Shown here one piece after another: positions 44,897 to 54,103 of a DNA stretch of 64,000 nucleotides. A program made the translations under genes and the position numbers. The stretch lies in contig NZ_BJNE01000001.1 of NCBI RefSeq assembly GCF_006539525.1, forward strand, positions 248,001 to 312,000. The letters are read 5' to 3'. The DNA is from Glutamicibacter nicotianae. GTDB lineage: Bacteria > Actinomycetota > Actinomycetes > Actinomycetales > Micrococcaceae. Numbering within the stretch: position 1 is the stretch's first letter; each line of letters starts with the position of its first letter. The notes under the pieces were generated by a model, which saw only the letters and a list, made by a program, of their open reading frames with translations, did no database searches and was not told the origin of the DNA.

Positions 44897-45703
44897 CTAG
44901 TGCTGCAGTAGCGCCGGTGCGGCGCCGAGCAGGGTGCGGGTGTAGTCGTTGGACGGGGTGTCGAAGACCTGGGCGGCATCGCCCTGTTCCACGATCTGCC
45001 CGGCGTTCATCACGCAAATCCGGTCCGAGACATAGCGCACGGTCTGGATGTCGTGGGAGATGAACACCATCCCCAGGTTCAGCTGCGCCTTCAGGTCGGT
45101 GAGCAGGTTCAGCACCTGGGCGCGCACCGAGACATCCAGCGCGCTGGTCGGCTCGTCGGCGACAATCACCTCCGGCTCCAGGGCCAGGGCGCGGGCGATC
45201 GCCACGCGCTGGCGCTGGCCGCCGGACACCTGGCTGGGCAGGGCCGAGGCCGCCGAAGCCGGAAGGCCCACCACGGACAGCAGCTCCAGCGCGGTGGCCC
45301 GGCGGGAGGCGGCGGTGCCGATCCCGTGCACGCGCAGCGGGTCGGTGAGCGTGTCCATGATGCTCATGCGCGGATTCAACGCGGTGGACGGGTCCTGGAA
45401 GACCACGCCGACCGCACGCCCGAACTGCTTGCGGGCGGCGGCGTTGCGCCGTCCTGCCGGGGCGCCCTGGAACAGCACGGTGCCACGGGTGGGCTCCTGC
45501 AGGCCGACGAGCACCGAGGCCAGGGTGGACTTGCCGCAGCCGGACTCGCCCACGATGCCCACGGTCTCGCCGCGGCGCACCGTGAAGTCCACGCCGTTCA
45601 CGGCCTTGACCAGCCGCGGGGAGAACAGCTTGGAGCCGCGGATCTTGTGGTGGACGTGGATGTCCTTGAGTTCGATCACCGGGGTTGAGGGGTGCTGGCT
45701 CAT
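44897..45703 (-). CDS. ABC transporter ATP-binding protein (peptide/sialic-acid type)
   Basis: A 268-aa ATPase of the DppF/OppF class. Walker A is GESGCGKST, the Q-loop is VFQDPSTALNPRMS, the signature is VSGGQRQRVAIARAL, and Walker B is VIVADEPTSALD. The C-terminus NDYTRTLLGAAP is the Opp-type tail. The ATG overlaps the stop of the permease-ATPase gene (ATGA). With that fusion it supplies the two nucleotide-binding sites. Sialic-acid uptake by Opp/Dpp-like ABC systems is known in other bacteria (the Sat type). Confidence 0.93.
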   Translation of the reverse strand: MSQHPSTPVIELKDIHVHHKIRGSKLFSPRLVKAVNGVDFTVRRGETVGIVGESGCGKSTLASVLVGLQEPTRGTVLFQGAPAGRRNAAARKQFGRAVGVVFQDPSTALNPRMSIMDTLTDPLRVHGIGTAASRRATALELLSVVGLPASAASALPSQVSGGQRQRVAIARALALEPEVIVADEPTSALDVSVRAQVLNLLTDLKAQLNLGMVFISHDIQTVRYVSDRICVMNAGQIVEQGDAAQVFDTPSNDYTRTLLGAAPALLQH

Positions 45704-47718
45704 CGCGCTGCTCCTGACTGTTCTGGCGTGCTGGCCGCCGGTTGCGGCAGGTGGCTGGCCCAGCGGTGCTCGCTGCCCGGCGCCACCGGCACGAAGGCCA
45801 GGTGCGCTTGCGGGTCCGCGCCAACTCGCTGGGAGCGTTCGGCGAAGCGGTCCCCGTCGGCGAAGTCATACGGGCTGGGCACGGTGCCGGGGATCTGGTG
45901 CAGGCGGGAGGCCTGCGATTCGATGGAGAGCACCGCGCCGAGCAGGCCGCGGGTGTATTCGTGGTGCGGGTTGATCAGCACGTCGCTGATCGGCCCTGAC
46001 TCCACCACCTGGCCTGCGTACATCACCGTGACGCGGTGCGCCAGCGAGGCCACCAGGGCCAGGTCGTGGGAGACGAAGACCATCGCGAAGCCCAGCTGCT
46101 CGCGCAGTTCGTTGAGCAGGTCGACGACCTGCTTCTGCACGGTGACATCCAGCGCAGTGGTCGGCTCGTCGCAGACCACCAGCTTGGGACTGCGCGAGAG
46201 TGCCATGGCGATCAGCACGCGCTGGCGCTGCCCGCCGGAGAGCTCATGCGGGTAGGACTTCATGGTCCGCGCCGCATCCAGCTTCACCAGGGTCAGCAGT
46301 TCCGCCGGGCTCTTGCGCCCGCCGCGGCGGGTGAGCTGGCGCAGCTGGTCGCCGATCAGCATCGAAGGATTCAAGGATGAGAGTGCGTCCTGGTAGACCA
46401 TCGCGATCTGCTCGCCGCGCAGGCCCTGGTAGACCTTGTCGTCCCCGGCCAGGGTGCCGCCGTCCGCGGTGGCCGGCAGCAGCTCGCGCCCTTCGAAGCG
46501 GATGGAGCCGGAGATCTTGGCGCTCTTGCCGAGCAGGCCCATGATGGCCAGCGAGGTGATGGACTTGCCGCAACCGGATTCGCCGACCAGCGCCATGGTC
46601 TCGCCCTCGCGCACCGCGAAGGACACGTTCTGCACGATCGGGGTGTCGCCGTAGCGCTGAGGGAAGCGGATCGAGAGGTTCTCGACCTGCAGGATAGTGC
46701 GCGGAACCCTTGAGGACGTGTCGAGCACCAGGCGGTCGGTGCGCGCAGCCTCGGTGCGGGCCAGCGCCGCGAGCTCGGCGTCCAGCCGCTCGGTCTCGGC
46801 GGTGTCGGCTGCCTGCTTGGCGACCTGCGCCTTTTCCTCGCCGGCGGCCTTCTTCTTGGCCGAGCCCTTGACGTTGACCAGCGCGTCGGTCATGCCTTCG
46901 GCCAGGATGTTCAGCGCCAGCACGGTCAGCAGAATGGTCACGCCGGCGAAGGTGGTGGCCCACCAGGCGCCGTTGAGCACCAGGGTGCGGCCGTAGGAGA
47001 TCACGTTGCCCCAGCTCGGTGCCGGGTCCTGGATGCCGGCGCCGAGGAAGGACAGCGAGGCTTCGAGGATGATCGCGTCGGCGACCATCACGGTGGCGAA
47101 GACCAGCACCGGGGCGGCGCAGTTGCGCACCACGTGGGTGAGCAGGATGGTGAAGCGCCCGGCGCCGATGACCCGTTCGGCCCGCACGTAGTCCTCGCCC
47201 CACTGGGCGAGCACGTTGGCGCGCACCACGCGGGCGATCTGCGGGGTGTAGATCACCGCGATGGAGATGATGATCACCGGCAGGGTGTTGCCTAGGGAGG
47301 CCAGCAGCGCGGCAGCCAGCGCGATGCCGGGGAAGGCCATGAGCATGTCCATGATGCGCATGATGGTCTCGTTGGCCCATTTGGAACCCGTGGCCGCCAG
47401 CGAGCCGAGCAGGCCGCCGGCCACCAGGGCCAAAGCCACGGAGCCCAGGCCCACCAGCAGCGAGGACTGCGCGCCGTAGAGCAGGCGGGAGAGGATGTCG
47501 CGGCCCAGGCGGTCGGTGCCGAAAAGGTGCTCGGCACCCGGCGGCTGGGCCGGGAGGCCGGTGGCCAGCGGGTTGTGCGGGGCGATCAGCGGGGCGATCA
47601 GCGCCACGATGCCGACCAACAGCAGGAAGGCCAGGGCGATTTTGGACCCGATGGGCAGGGAGGTGAAGCGTGCGCCGGAGTCGGACAGACGCTGCACGAG
47701 CTTGTTGCGCGGTGCCAT
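45700..47718 (-). CDS. Fused ABC permease and ATP-binding protein (DppC-DppD type)
   Basis: A 672-aa fusion. Residues 1-275 are a DppC-like permease with six helices and the coupling helix region RAERVIGAGRF. A charged Lys/Ala/Glu linker follows (about 278-335). The ATPase (about 340-600) has GESGCGKS, YQDALSSLNPSM, LSGGQRQRVLIAMAL and VVCDEPTTALD. A C-terminal Pro-rich tail ends the protein. Fusions of this class are known in actinobacteria. ATG at 47716-47718, 11 bases after the first permease gene. Confidence 0.92.
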   Translation of the reverse strand: MAPRNKLVQRLSDSGARFTSLPIGSKIALAFLLLVGIVALIAPLIAPHNPLATGLPAQPPGAEHLFGTDRLGRDILSRLLYGAQSSLLVGLGSVALALVAGGLLGSLAATGSKWANETIMRIMDMLMAFPGIALAAALLASLGNTLPVIIISIAVIYTPQIARVVRANVLAQWGEDYVRAERVIGAGRFTILLTHVVRNCAAPVLVFATVMVADAIILEASLSFLGAGIQDPAPSWGNVISYGRTLVLNGAWWATTFAGVTILLTVLALNILAEGMTDALVNVKGSAKKKAAGEEKAQVAKQAADTAETERLDAELAALARTEAARTDRLVLDTSSRVPRTILQVENLSIRFPQRYGDTPIVQNVSFAVREGETMALVGESGCGKSITSLAIMGLLGKSAKISGSIRFEGRELLPATADGGTLAGDDKVYQGLRGEQIAMVYQDALSSLNPSMLIGDQLRQLTRRGGRKSPAELLTLVKLDAARTMKSYPHELSGGQRQRVLIAMALSRSPKLVVCDEPTTALDVTVQKQVVDLLNELREQLGFAMVFVSHDLALVASLAHRVTVMYAGQVVESGPISDVLINPHHEYTRGLLGAVLSIESQASRLHQIPGTVPSPYDFADGDRFAERSQRVGADPQAHLAFVPVAPGSEHRWASHLPQPAASTPEQSGAAR

Positions 47719-47729
47719 GATGGTAATTG

Positions 47730-48686
47730 CTACACCGTCCTAATTCGTGGGTTGATCAGCAGGTAGAGCAGGTCGACGGCGATGTTGACCAGCACGAAGG
47801 TGATGGCGATCGCCAGCACCACGCCCTGGACCAGGTTGGTGTCCTGGTTGGTGATGCCGTTCATGATCAGCTGGCCCATGCCTGGAAGGGAGAAGATCAT
47901 CTCGATGACCACGGCGCCGCCGAGCAGATAGCCGATGCGCAGGCCCAGCACGGTCACCGGGGTGACCAGCGCGTTGCGCAGCACGTTGCGGCTGACCACC
48001 TCGCCGCGCGGCACGCCGTTGCCGATGGCGGTGCGCACGTAGTCGCGGTCCAGTTCCTCGACCATGGAAGTGCGCACCACGCGGATCAGCGAGGCGGAGA
48101 CCGGAATGGCCAGCGCCAGGGCGGGCAGCGCCATATGCTGCAGCCAAGCGCCGGGACCGGATCCGGCCGGAGCGGCGCCGCCGGAGGGGAACAGCGGATT
48201 GCTGCCCAGGGCGAGCCACTGGATCAGCAGGATGCCGAGCCAGAAGGACGGGGTGGCGATGGCGGCGATGGAGAAGATGCGCACCAGCTGGTCGGGCCAC
48301 TGGTCGCGGTACAGGGCGCCGAGGATGCCGAAGGCCAGGGAGATTACCACGGCGATCACCACACCGAGGAAGGTCAGCTGCAAGGTCAGCGGGAAGGCCT
48401 TGGCGATCATCCCGGTGACGGACTGGGCCGGCGGGGTGGTGGTGCCGAAGTCCAGCTGGATCAGGCGGCCGAGGAAGGAAAAGTATTGGATGAACAGGGG
48501 GTCGTTCAGCCCGCGTTCTTCGCGGTAGGCTTCTTTGGCGGCCAGGCTGGCGCCTTCGCCCAGGGCGCTGGTGGCCTCGTCGCCGGGGGCGAGCTTGAGG
48601 ATGATGAAGACCAGAAGCGAAATGCCCAGGATCATCACCGGCAGCGCGGCGAGCCGGCGCAGCAGCAAGTTCAGGAAATTTCCCAC
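47730..48686 (-). CDS. ABC transporter permease (DppB type)
   Basis: A 318-aa membrane permease. The RRLAALPVMILGISLLVFIILKLAPGD start, a 60-residue periplasmic-side loop, and the EAA-like region DYVRTAIGNGVPRGEVVSRNVLRNA are typical of DppB/OppB. The GTG at 48684-48686 has CGGAG eight bases upstream and gives the usual short N-terminus; the longer frame is only a Pro/Arg-rich extension. It pairs with the permease half of the following fusion. Confidence 0.92.
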   Translation of the reverse strand: MGNFLNLLLRRLAALPVMILGISLLVFIILKLAPGDEATSALGEGASLAAKEAYREERGLNDPLFIQYFSFLGRLIQLDFGTTTPPAQSVTGMIAKAFPLTLQLTFLGVVIAVVISLAFGILGALYRDQWPDQLVRIFSIAAIATPSFWLGILLIQWLALGSNPLFPSGGAAPAGSGPGAWLQHMALPALALAIPVSASLIRVVRTSMVEELDRDYVRTAIGNGVPRGEVVSRNVLRNALVTPVTVLGLRIGYLLGGAVVIEMIFSLPGMGQLIMNGITNQDTNLVQGVVLAIAITFVLVNIAVDLLYLLINPRIRTV

Positions 48687-48804
48687 GAGATAACTCCGTT
48701 GGGGTTTGGGAAGGATGGTTCTGCGGGCGGGCACGGGGCCTGAGCGCGGGTGCGGTCCGCGCCCAGGCACCGCGCCCTGGTCCCCAGGGACGGGACGGGC
48801 GGGC

Positions 48805-50412
48805 CTAGGCCTTCGGGGCTACGCCGATGAAGGACACGCCGGTAGTGGGCAGCGGCTGGAAACCATCGAGCTTGGCCGAGTCCCAGGAGGTGGGCAGCTG
48901 GCGGTGCAGGATCGGGTAGAGCGGGGCCTGCTCGGCGACCAGGTTGATGGCTTTGGCCCAGGCGGCCTTGGCTCCGGATTCGTCCTTGGCCTTGACCGCG
49001 GCATCCAGTTCCTTCTGCAGCGCCGTGTACTCTTCGGTCTCGTTCCAGCGGAAGCGGGACTTGGGCCAGACGTCGCCGCGGTAGAACCAGGAGAGCAGCA
49101 GGTCCAGGTCGTTGCCGAAGACCGAAGGGTCGCCCGGAGCGGCCACCACGGTGAACTTGCCGGAGTCGACATTATCCGCATACAGCGCGCCGGACTGCAG
49201 GTTCTGCATAGTCACGTTCACGCCCGGCAGCTTGTTCCACGATTCGAGCATCAGCGGGGCGACATCCTTCACCCAGGCGGTGTCGGTGGTCAGCAGCTCG
49301 AAGTTCAGCGAGCTGACGCCAGCTTCCTTCAGCAGGGCCTCGGCCTTGGCCGGGTCGTAGGAGTAGACGGTGTCGGCCTTCATGTACTGCGGGTGGGTTT
49401 CCTGCACGTACGACGTGGCGGCCTTGGCATTGCCCAGCAGCGCGGTCTTGATGATCGACTCGGTGTCCAGGCCATAGTGCAACGCCTGGCGCACCTTGAC
49501 ATCGTTGAAGGGCTTTTCCTTGCAATTGAACATCAGGAACAGCAGGCCGAAGGACTGCACGGATTCAACGTCGACCTTCGACTTCAGGCGGTCCATGTCC
49601 AGGTAGGGCACGTCCTCAATGGCCGCCACGCGGCCGGACTCCATGGCGGTCACGCGCGCCGCGGCATCCGAGAGCAGGAACCAGGTCATGCCGCTGGCAG
49701 CGGCCGGGTACTGGCCGTTGTAGTCGGCGAACTTCTCGAAGACGATCTTGTCGTCCTTGGTGGCCGAGACGAACTTGTACGGGCCCGAGCCCACCGGGGC
49801 GGCATCGAAGGCTGCCTGATCCTTGGAGGCCACGGCCTTCGGGACGATCTTGACCACCGAGATGCGGGTGGGGAACAGCGGGAAGGCGTAGTTCAGGGCG
49901 AAGGACACGGTCTTCTCGTCCTTGGCCTTGGCGGCCTTGATGAACGGGATGAACTGGGCGAACAGCGAGGCGTTCTGCTTGTCCAGAACGCGCTCGAAGG
50001 AGTACACGACGTCCTGCACGGTCACCGGGTCGCCGTTGTGGAATTTCGCGCCCTCGCGGAGGGTGACTTCCCAGGTGGTGTCATCGACCTGGACCGGGTC
50101 GGCGGCGGCCAGGGCCAGGTAGGGTTCACGGGTGGCCGGGTGCAAGTCGACCAGGCCTTCGAAAAGGTGCATGTTGGCGGCGTACGGGGTCGCGCCCGAG
50201 GATGTCATCGGGTCGAAGCCGGTGGACAGGGAGTAGGAGATGCCCGCCTCGATGGTGCCAGTTCCGGCGGAGGCTCCCCCGGCGGTGCTGCCCGAAGTAG
50301 ACGAGCAGGCGGCGAGGCTGGCGGAAAAGGCCGCTGCCGCACCTACCATGCCGCTGTACCGGAGGAAATCTCGACGTGCGAAGGGCTTGCTGGCCAATTC
50401 ATTCAGTGCCAT
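48805..50412 (-). CDS. ABC transporter substrate-binding lipoprotein (peptide/sialic-acid type)
   Basis: A 535-aa SBP_bac_5-class lipoprotein. The signal has twin arginines (ARRDFLRY, residues 12-19) and a lipobox cysteine at 36 (LAAC), so Tat export is likely. [25 protein letters not shown] is the family signature. In this operon the ligand is probably sialic acid rather than a peptide; this is inference from context. The ATG at 50410-50412 follows GAAAGG. First gene of the operon, with the GntR operator 34 bases upstream. Confidence 0.9.
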   Translation of the reverse strand: MALNELASKPFARRDFLRYSGMVGAAAAFSASLAACSSTSGSTAGGASAGTGTIEAGISYSLSTGFDPMTSSGATPYAANMHLFEGLVDLHPATREPYLALAAADPVQVDDTTWEVTLREGAKFHNGDPVTVQDVVYSFERVLDKQNASLFAQFIPFIKAAKAKDEKTVSFALNYAFPLFPTRISVVKIVPKAVASKDQAAFDAAPVGSGPYKFVSATKDDKIVFEKFADYNGQYPAAASGMTWFLLSDAAARVTAMESGRVAAIEDVPYLDMDRLKSKVDVESVQSFGLLFLMFNCKEKPFNDVKVRQALHYGLDTESIIKTALLGNAKAATSYVQETHPQYMKADTVYSYDPAKAEALLKEAGVSSLNFELLTTDTAWVKDVAPLMLESWNKLPGVNVTMQNLQSGALYADNVDSGKFTVVAAPGDPSVFGNDLDLLLSWFYRGDVWPKSRFRWNETEEYTALQKELDAAVKAKDESGAKAAWAKAINLVAEQAPLYPILHRQLPTSWDSAKLDGFQPLPTTGVSFIGVAPKA

Positions 50413-50446
50413 CGGTGCCACCTTTCGTGATCAATTTTGTAACATG

Positions 50447-50461
50447 GGACGTAGGATGTCC
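50447..50461. promoter_or_regulatory. Operator between the binding-protein gene and gntR
   Basis: GGACGTAGGATGTCC, a near-perfect inverted repeat sharing its 13-base core (one change) with the site before the sialidase. It lies between two divergent genes and can control both. Confidence 0.8.
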
Positions 50462-50549
50462 TATCTATGGACTAGACTGTAGTAGCAATCACATCCATTG
50501 GTCAACTGCGTCACACCAGCAGCTGGCCCGAACCCCCGGAAGAGGCCAG

Positions 50550-51281
50550 TTGAGCACACCACCAGTTCGCCGCAGCGACGCCCGTGCGCGCCTGCGCGCC
50601 CTGACCAATGACATCACCGCGCTGATCCTGGAACGCGGACTGCTGCCCGGCGACCCGCTGCCCACCGAGCAGGAGCTCATGGCCGAGCTCGGCGTGGGGC
50701 GCAACTCCCTGCGCGAAGCCATCAAGGTGCTCCAGGCCCTGGGCATCATCGACACCCGGCACGGCTTCGGCATGTTCGTCGCCGAGGACAATCTGAACGC
50801 GCTGGAGGATTCGCTGGCCTTCCGCGGCCAGATGTCGCTGCGCCACCATGGGCACGAGGCCAATGAGCTGGTCGACGTGCGCCAGGCGCTGGAAGCCGGG
50901 CTGATCGGCCAGGCCATCGCCGCGGTGGCCGAGGAGCACCTGGAAGCACTGGAGCAGTGCGTGGTCCAGATGGAGGAGCGCGCGGCCCGCGGCGAGCAAT
51001 TCGTCGAGCAGGACAAGGCCTTCCACCGGATCCTCTTCGAGCCGCTGGGCAACCGGTTGCTGAGCAACCTGCTGGGGGTCTTCTGGGACGTGTACCGCTC
51101 GATCTACGACGCGGTCGACACCGACCCGCGCGCAACCCAGCCTGCGAAGACAGCCCAGGACCACCGGGACATCCTCGACGCAGTCAAGGCGAAGGACATC
51201 GCCACCGCCCGCTCGCTGATCTCCTCGCACTTCGACGGGATCCGCTCGCTGCTCGACGCGCGCCAATCACTGCAGAAATGA
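50550..51281 (+). CDS. GntR/FadR-family regulator (NanR-like)
   Basis: A 243-aa regulator. The winged HTH (about 15-75) has LPTEQELMAELGVGRNSLREAIKVLQALGII, and the helical FCD ligand domain (about 95-235) has DVRQALEAGLIGQAIA and a C-terminal HFDGIRSLL. It most likely represses the divergent transporter/nan operon and the sialidase and is released by a sialic-acid intermediate. The start is uncertain: a TTG at 50550 with GGAAGAGG upstream begins just before the HTH. The frame is open further upstream through the operator, which argues against longer forms. Confidence 0.9.
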   Translation: MSTPPVRRSDARARLRALTNDITALILERGLLPGDPLPTEQELMAELGVGRNSLREAIKVLQALGIIDTRHGFGMFVAEDNLNALEDSLAFRGQMSLRHHGHEANELVDVRQALEAGLIGQAIAAVAEEHLEALEQCVVQMEERAARGEQFVEQDKAFHRILFEPLGNRLLSNLLGVFWDVYRSIYDAVDTDPRATQPAKTAQDHRDILDAVKAKDIATARSLISSHFDGIRSLLDARQSLQK

Positions 51282-51324
51282 TCGCCGGATAGGTCTCAAA
51301 CGGTTCTTTCACAGCTAAGCTGGG

Positions 51325-53973
51325 ATGGTGGACACACTTCAACGCTATGCACCCAATGAAAACCTCAGGCGCGACGAAGCGGCCTGGCGCGCACGGAATA
51401 TCGAATGGCACTTCGCCGAAGTCCAGCTCGACCTGGCCAATGCCGCCGACCGCAACGCCACCAGCTTCACCTCGATCACCACGCTGAACTTCAGCTCCAG
51501 GGAACCGGCGACCTTCATCGACTTCATCCACGAATCGGTGGCCGAGGTGCTGGTCAACGGCACCGCGATCGACCTGGACACAGCCGTGCTCGATGCGCGC
51601 ATCTACCTCGATAACCTGCGCACCGATGCGCCGAACACCGTGAAGATCACCGGCCAGGCCATCTACTCGCGCTCCGGCGAGGGCCTGCACCGCTTCGTGG
51701 ACCCGCAGGACGGCGAAACCTACCTCTACACCCAGTTCGAGCCTTCCGAGGCGCGCCGCGTCTTCGCTTGCTTCGAACAGCCGGATCTGAAGACCAGCTA
51801 CCGCTTCACGCTCACCGGTCCGGCCGATTGGCACCTGGCCAGCAACCAGCCGATCGTCGATGAGGTCGTGAACGAGGACGGCACCAAGACCGTCGCCTGC
51901 TCCCCCACACCTAAGATCTCCTCCTACATCACCGCGGTGCTGGCCGGCCCGTACCACGTGGTGCGCGGCGAGCACGTGCAGCAGCTGGCCGACGGCGAAG
52001 AGCTGTCCATTCAGATGGCCGCCACCTGCCGCGCGTCACTGGCCGAGCACTTCGACGGCGAGGAAATCATCAAGCTGACCAGCCAGGGCCTTGACTACTA
52101 CCACGAGCTGTTCGACTACCCCTACCCGTGGGGCAAGTACGACTCGGCGTTCGTCCCCGAGTACAACCTCGGCGCCATGGAGAACCCGGGCCTGGTCACC
52201 TTCACCGAACGCTACGTGTTCACGTCGCACGCCACCGAAGGCCAGTACGAGCAGCGCGGCAACACCCTGATGCACGAGATGGCGCACATGTGGTTCGGCG
52301 ACCTGGTCACCATGAAGTGGTGGGATGACCTGTGGCTCAAGGAATCCTTCGCCGACTACATCGGCACCCTGGCCAACGACGAGGCCACCGACTTCACCAC
52401 TGCCTGGACCACCTTCGCCGCGCGCCGCAAGGCCTGGGCCTACGTCGCGGACCAGATGCCCACCACTCACCCGATCGTCGCCGACATCCCCGATTTGCTG
52501 GCAGCGGACCAGAACTTCGACGGCATCACCTACGCCAAGGGCGCGTCCGTGCTCAAGCAGCTGGCTGCCTTCGTTGGCGCCGATGCCTTCCGCGACGCCG
52601 CCCGCGCCTACTTCCGCAAGCACGCTTACGGCAACACCTCGCTGGATGACTTCCTCGAAGCGCTGGAAGCCGCCAGCGGCCGCGACATGGGCCAGTGGGC
52701 CGACGCCTGGCTGAAGACCAGCGGCGTGCCGAAGCTGCACGTCCAGTACGACACCGACGAGTCGGGCACCATCACCTCGGCCTCGCTGATCCAGTCGGGC
52801 ACCGACCCGGTTACCGCAGCGCCGATCGCCCGCCCGCACGTGCTCTCCGTGGGCGCCTACGAGCTGGAGGAGGGCAAGCTGCAGCGCACCGATTCGGTGC
52901 AGGTGGAACTGGCCGGCGAACAGGTGGCCCTGGACTTCCTTATCGGCCGCACGGTCCCGGACCTGCTGCTGCCCAATGACGGGGACGAGACCTACGCGCT
53001 GATCGAATTCGACCCGGTCTCGCGCGCCACCTTGCTTGGCCACCTTTCGGGGCTGACCGACTCGCTGCCGCGCGCCACATGCTGGGCCTCGCTGTGGGAT
53101 GCGGTGCGCTCGTCCACGCTCGACGCGCAGAGCTATGTGCAGGCCATCCTGGATCACGCGCACACCGTCACCGATGCCGGCGTCTTCGGGGTGCTCACCG
53201 ACCAGCTGGCCACCTCGATCGCCAAGTACGTGGCTCCCGAGCTGCGCGCCGGGCTGCGCCAGCAGGCAGCCGCAACGCTCACCGGATGGCTGACCGAATT
53301 CGAGGCAGGCAGCGACCAGCAGACCACCACCGCGCGCACCCTGGTCCGCCTGGCCCGCTCCGGCGTGGCCCCCGAGGTGCTCGATGCGTTCCTCGGCGAG
53401 CAGCCCAACGCCTACCAGGTCACCGTCGACGAGCAGCTGCTCTGGGGTTCCTACATCGCGCTGTCCGCCTCCGGCCGGCTCGATGACGCCGCAGAAGCAC
53501 GCATGCACGAGGCGGCTAAGGCCAACCCCACCAGCGTGGCGCAGAACTCGGTACGCACCGCACTGGCCGCCCGCCCGGACCCGCAGGCCAAGGAGACCGC
53601 CTTCGATACCGTGCTGATGGCCCGCGATGAGCAGGGCGAACTGTCCAACGACGCCCTCTCGGCTACCGCGCTGGGCTTCACCCTGGGTTCGGCCGCACTG
53701 CTGGCCCCATTCGAGGAGCGCTACTGGGCCGCGATCCTGCCGGTCTTCGAGACCATGGGCATGGAATTCGCCACCCGCGTGATCGAGGGACTGTATCCAG
53801 GCCACCAGGATCTTCAGGGCTCCATCGAGCAGAACAAGGCGCTGGCCACAGCCACCTCCTGGCTCGAACGCCACGAGAGCGCGCCGGCCGCGCTCAAGCG
53901 CATCCTGCTGGAGGAACGCGCCGAGCTGCAGCGCTCGCTGCAGGCCCAGGCCTACAGCCGCGCCAGCCGCTAG
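51325..53973 (+). CDS. pepN: Aminopeptidase N
   Basis: An 882-aa M1 zinc aminopeptidase, normal length for actinobacterial PepN (about 850-880). The GAMEN exopeptidase motif lies at about 283-287 and HEMAHMWFG (zinc HExxH) at about 317, with the third ligand Glu in WLKESFADY. The C-terminal half is the helical ERAP1_C-like domain. It removes N-terminal residues from peptides in the cytoplasm. ATG at 51325; a GTG follows one codon later. Monocistronic, ended by a strong terminator. Confidence 0.96.
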   Translation: MVDTLQRYAPNENLRRDEAAWRARNIEWHFAEVQLDLANAADRNATSFTSITTLNFSSREPATFIDFIHESVAEVLVNGTAIDLDTAVLDARIYLDNLRTDAPNTVKITGQAIYSRSGEGLHRFVDPQDGETYLYTQFEPSEARRVFACFEQPDLKTSYRFTLTGPADWHLASNQPIVDEVVNEDGTKTVACSPTPKISSYITAVLAGPYHVVRGEHVQQLADGEELSIQMAATCRASLAEHFDGEEIIKLTSQGLDYYHELFDYPYPWGKYDSAFVPEYNLGAMENPGLVTFTERYVFTSHATEGQYEQRGNTLMHEMAHMWFGDLVTMKWWDDLWLKESFADYIGTLANDEATDFTTAWTTFAARRKAWAYVADQMPTTHPIVADIPDLLAADQNFDGITYAKGASVLKQLAAFVGADAFRDAARAYFRKHAYGNTSLDDFLEALEAASGRDMGQWADAWLKTSGVPKLHVQYDTDESGTITSASLIQSGTDPVTAAPIARPHVLSVGAYELEEGKLQRTDSVQVELAGEQVALDFLIGRTVPDLLLPNDGDETYALIEFDPVSRATLLGHLSGLTDSLPRATCWASLWDAVRSSTLDAQSYVQAILDHAHTVTDAGVFGVLTDQLATSIAKYVAPELRAGLRQQAAATLTGWLTEFEAGSDQQTTTARTLVRLARSGVAPEVLDAFLGEQPNAYQVTVDEQLLWGSYIALSASGRLDDAAEARMHEAAKANPTSVAQNSVRTALAARPDPQAKETAFDTVLMARDEQGELSNDALSATALGFTLGSAALLAPFEERYWAAILPVFETMGMEFATRVIEGLYPGHQDLQGSIEQNKALATATSWLERHESAPAALKRILLEERAELQRSLQAQAYSRASR

Positions 53974-53995
53974 CCGATAGCCGCTGGCGCTCCAA

Positions 53996-54034
53996 GCCGG
54001 CCCGCTGCTTCACTAAGCAGAGGGCCGGCTTTTT
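53996..54034 (+). terminator. pepN terminator
   Basis: An 8-bp GC stem enclosing a second stem, followed by TTTTT on the plus strand, 23 bases after the pepN stop. Confidence 0.9.
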
Positions 54035-54051
54035 GCCGCCTGAAACGAAGC

Positions 54052-54090
54052 AAGGGCCCGTTCTCGATGCGGAATCGAGAACGGGCCCTT
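54052..54090 (-). terminator. Hairpin after the lipoate ligase gene
   Basis: A perfect 17-bp inverted repeat with a five-base loop, 13 bases after the ligase stop on the minus strand. The T-run is poor. It stands back-to-back with the pepN terminator. Confidence 0.75.
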
Positions 54091-54103
54091 GGATCCTGCC
54101 GTC

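Noticed and set aside
52036-53874. 612-aa minus-strand frame opposite pepN
   Set aside because: Shadow of pepN, which has GAMEN and HEMAH in the correct frame.
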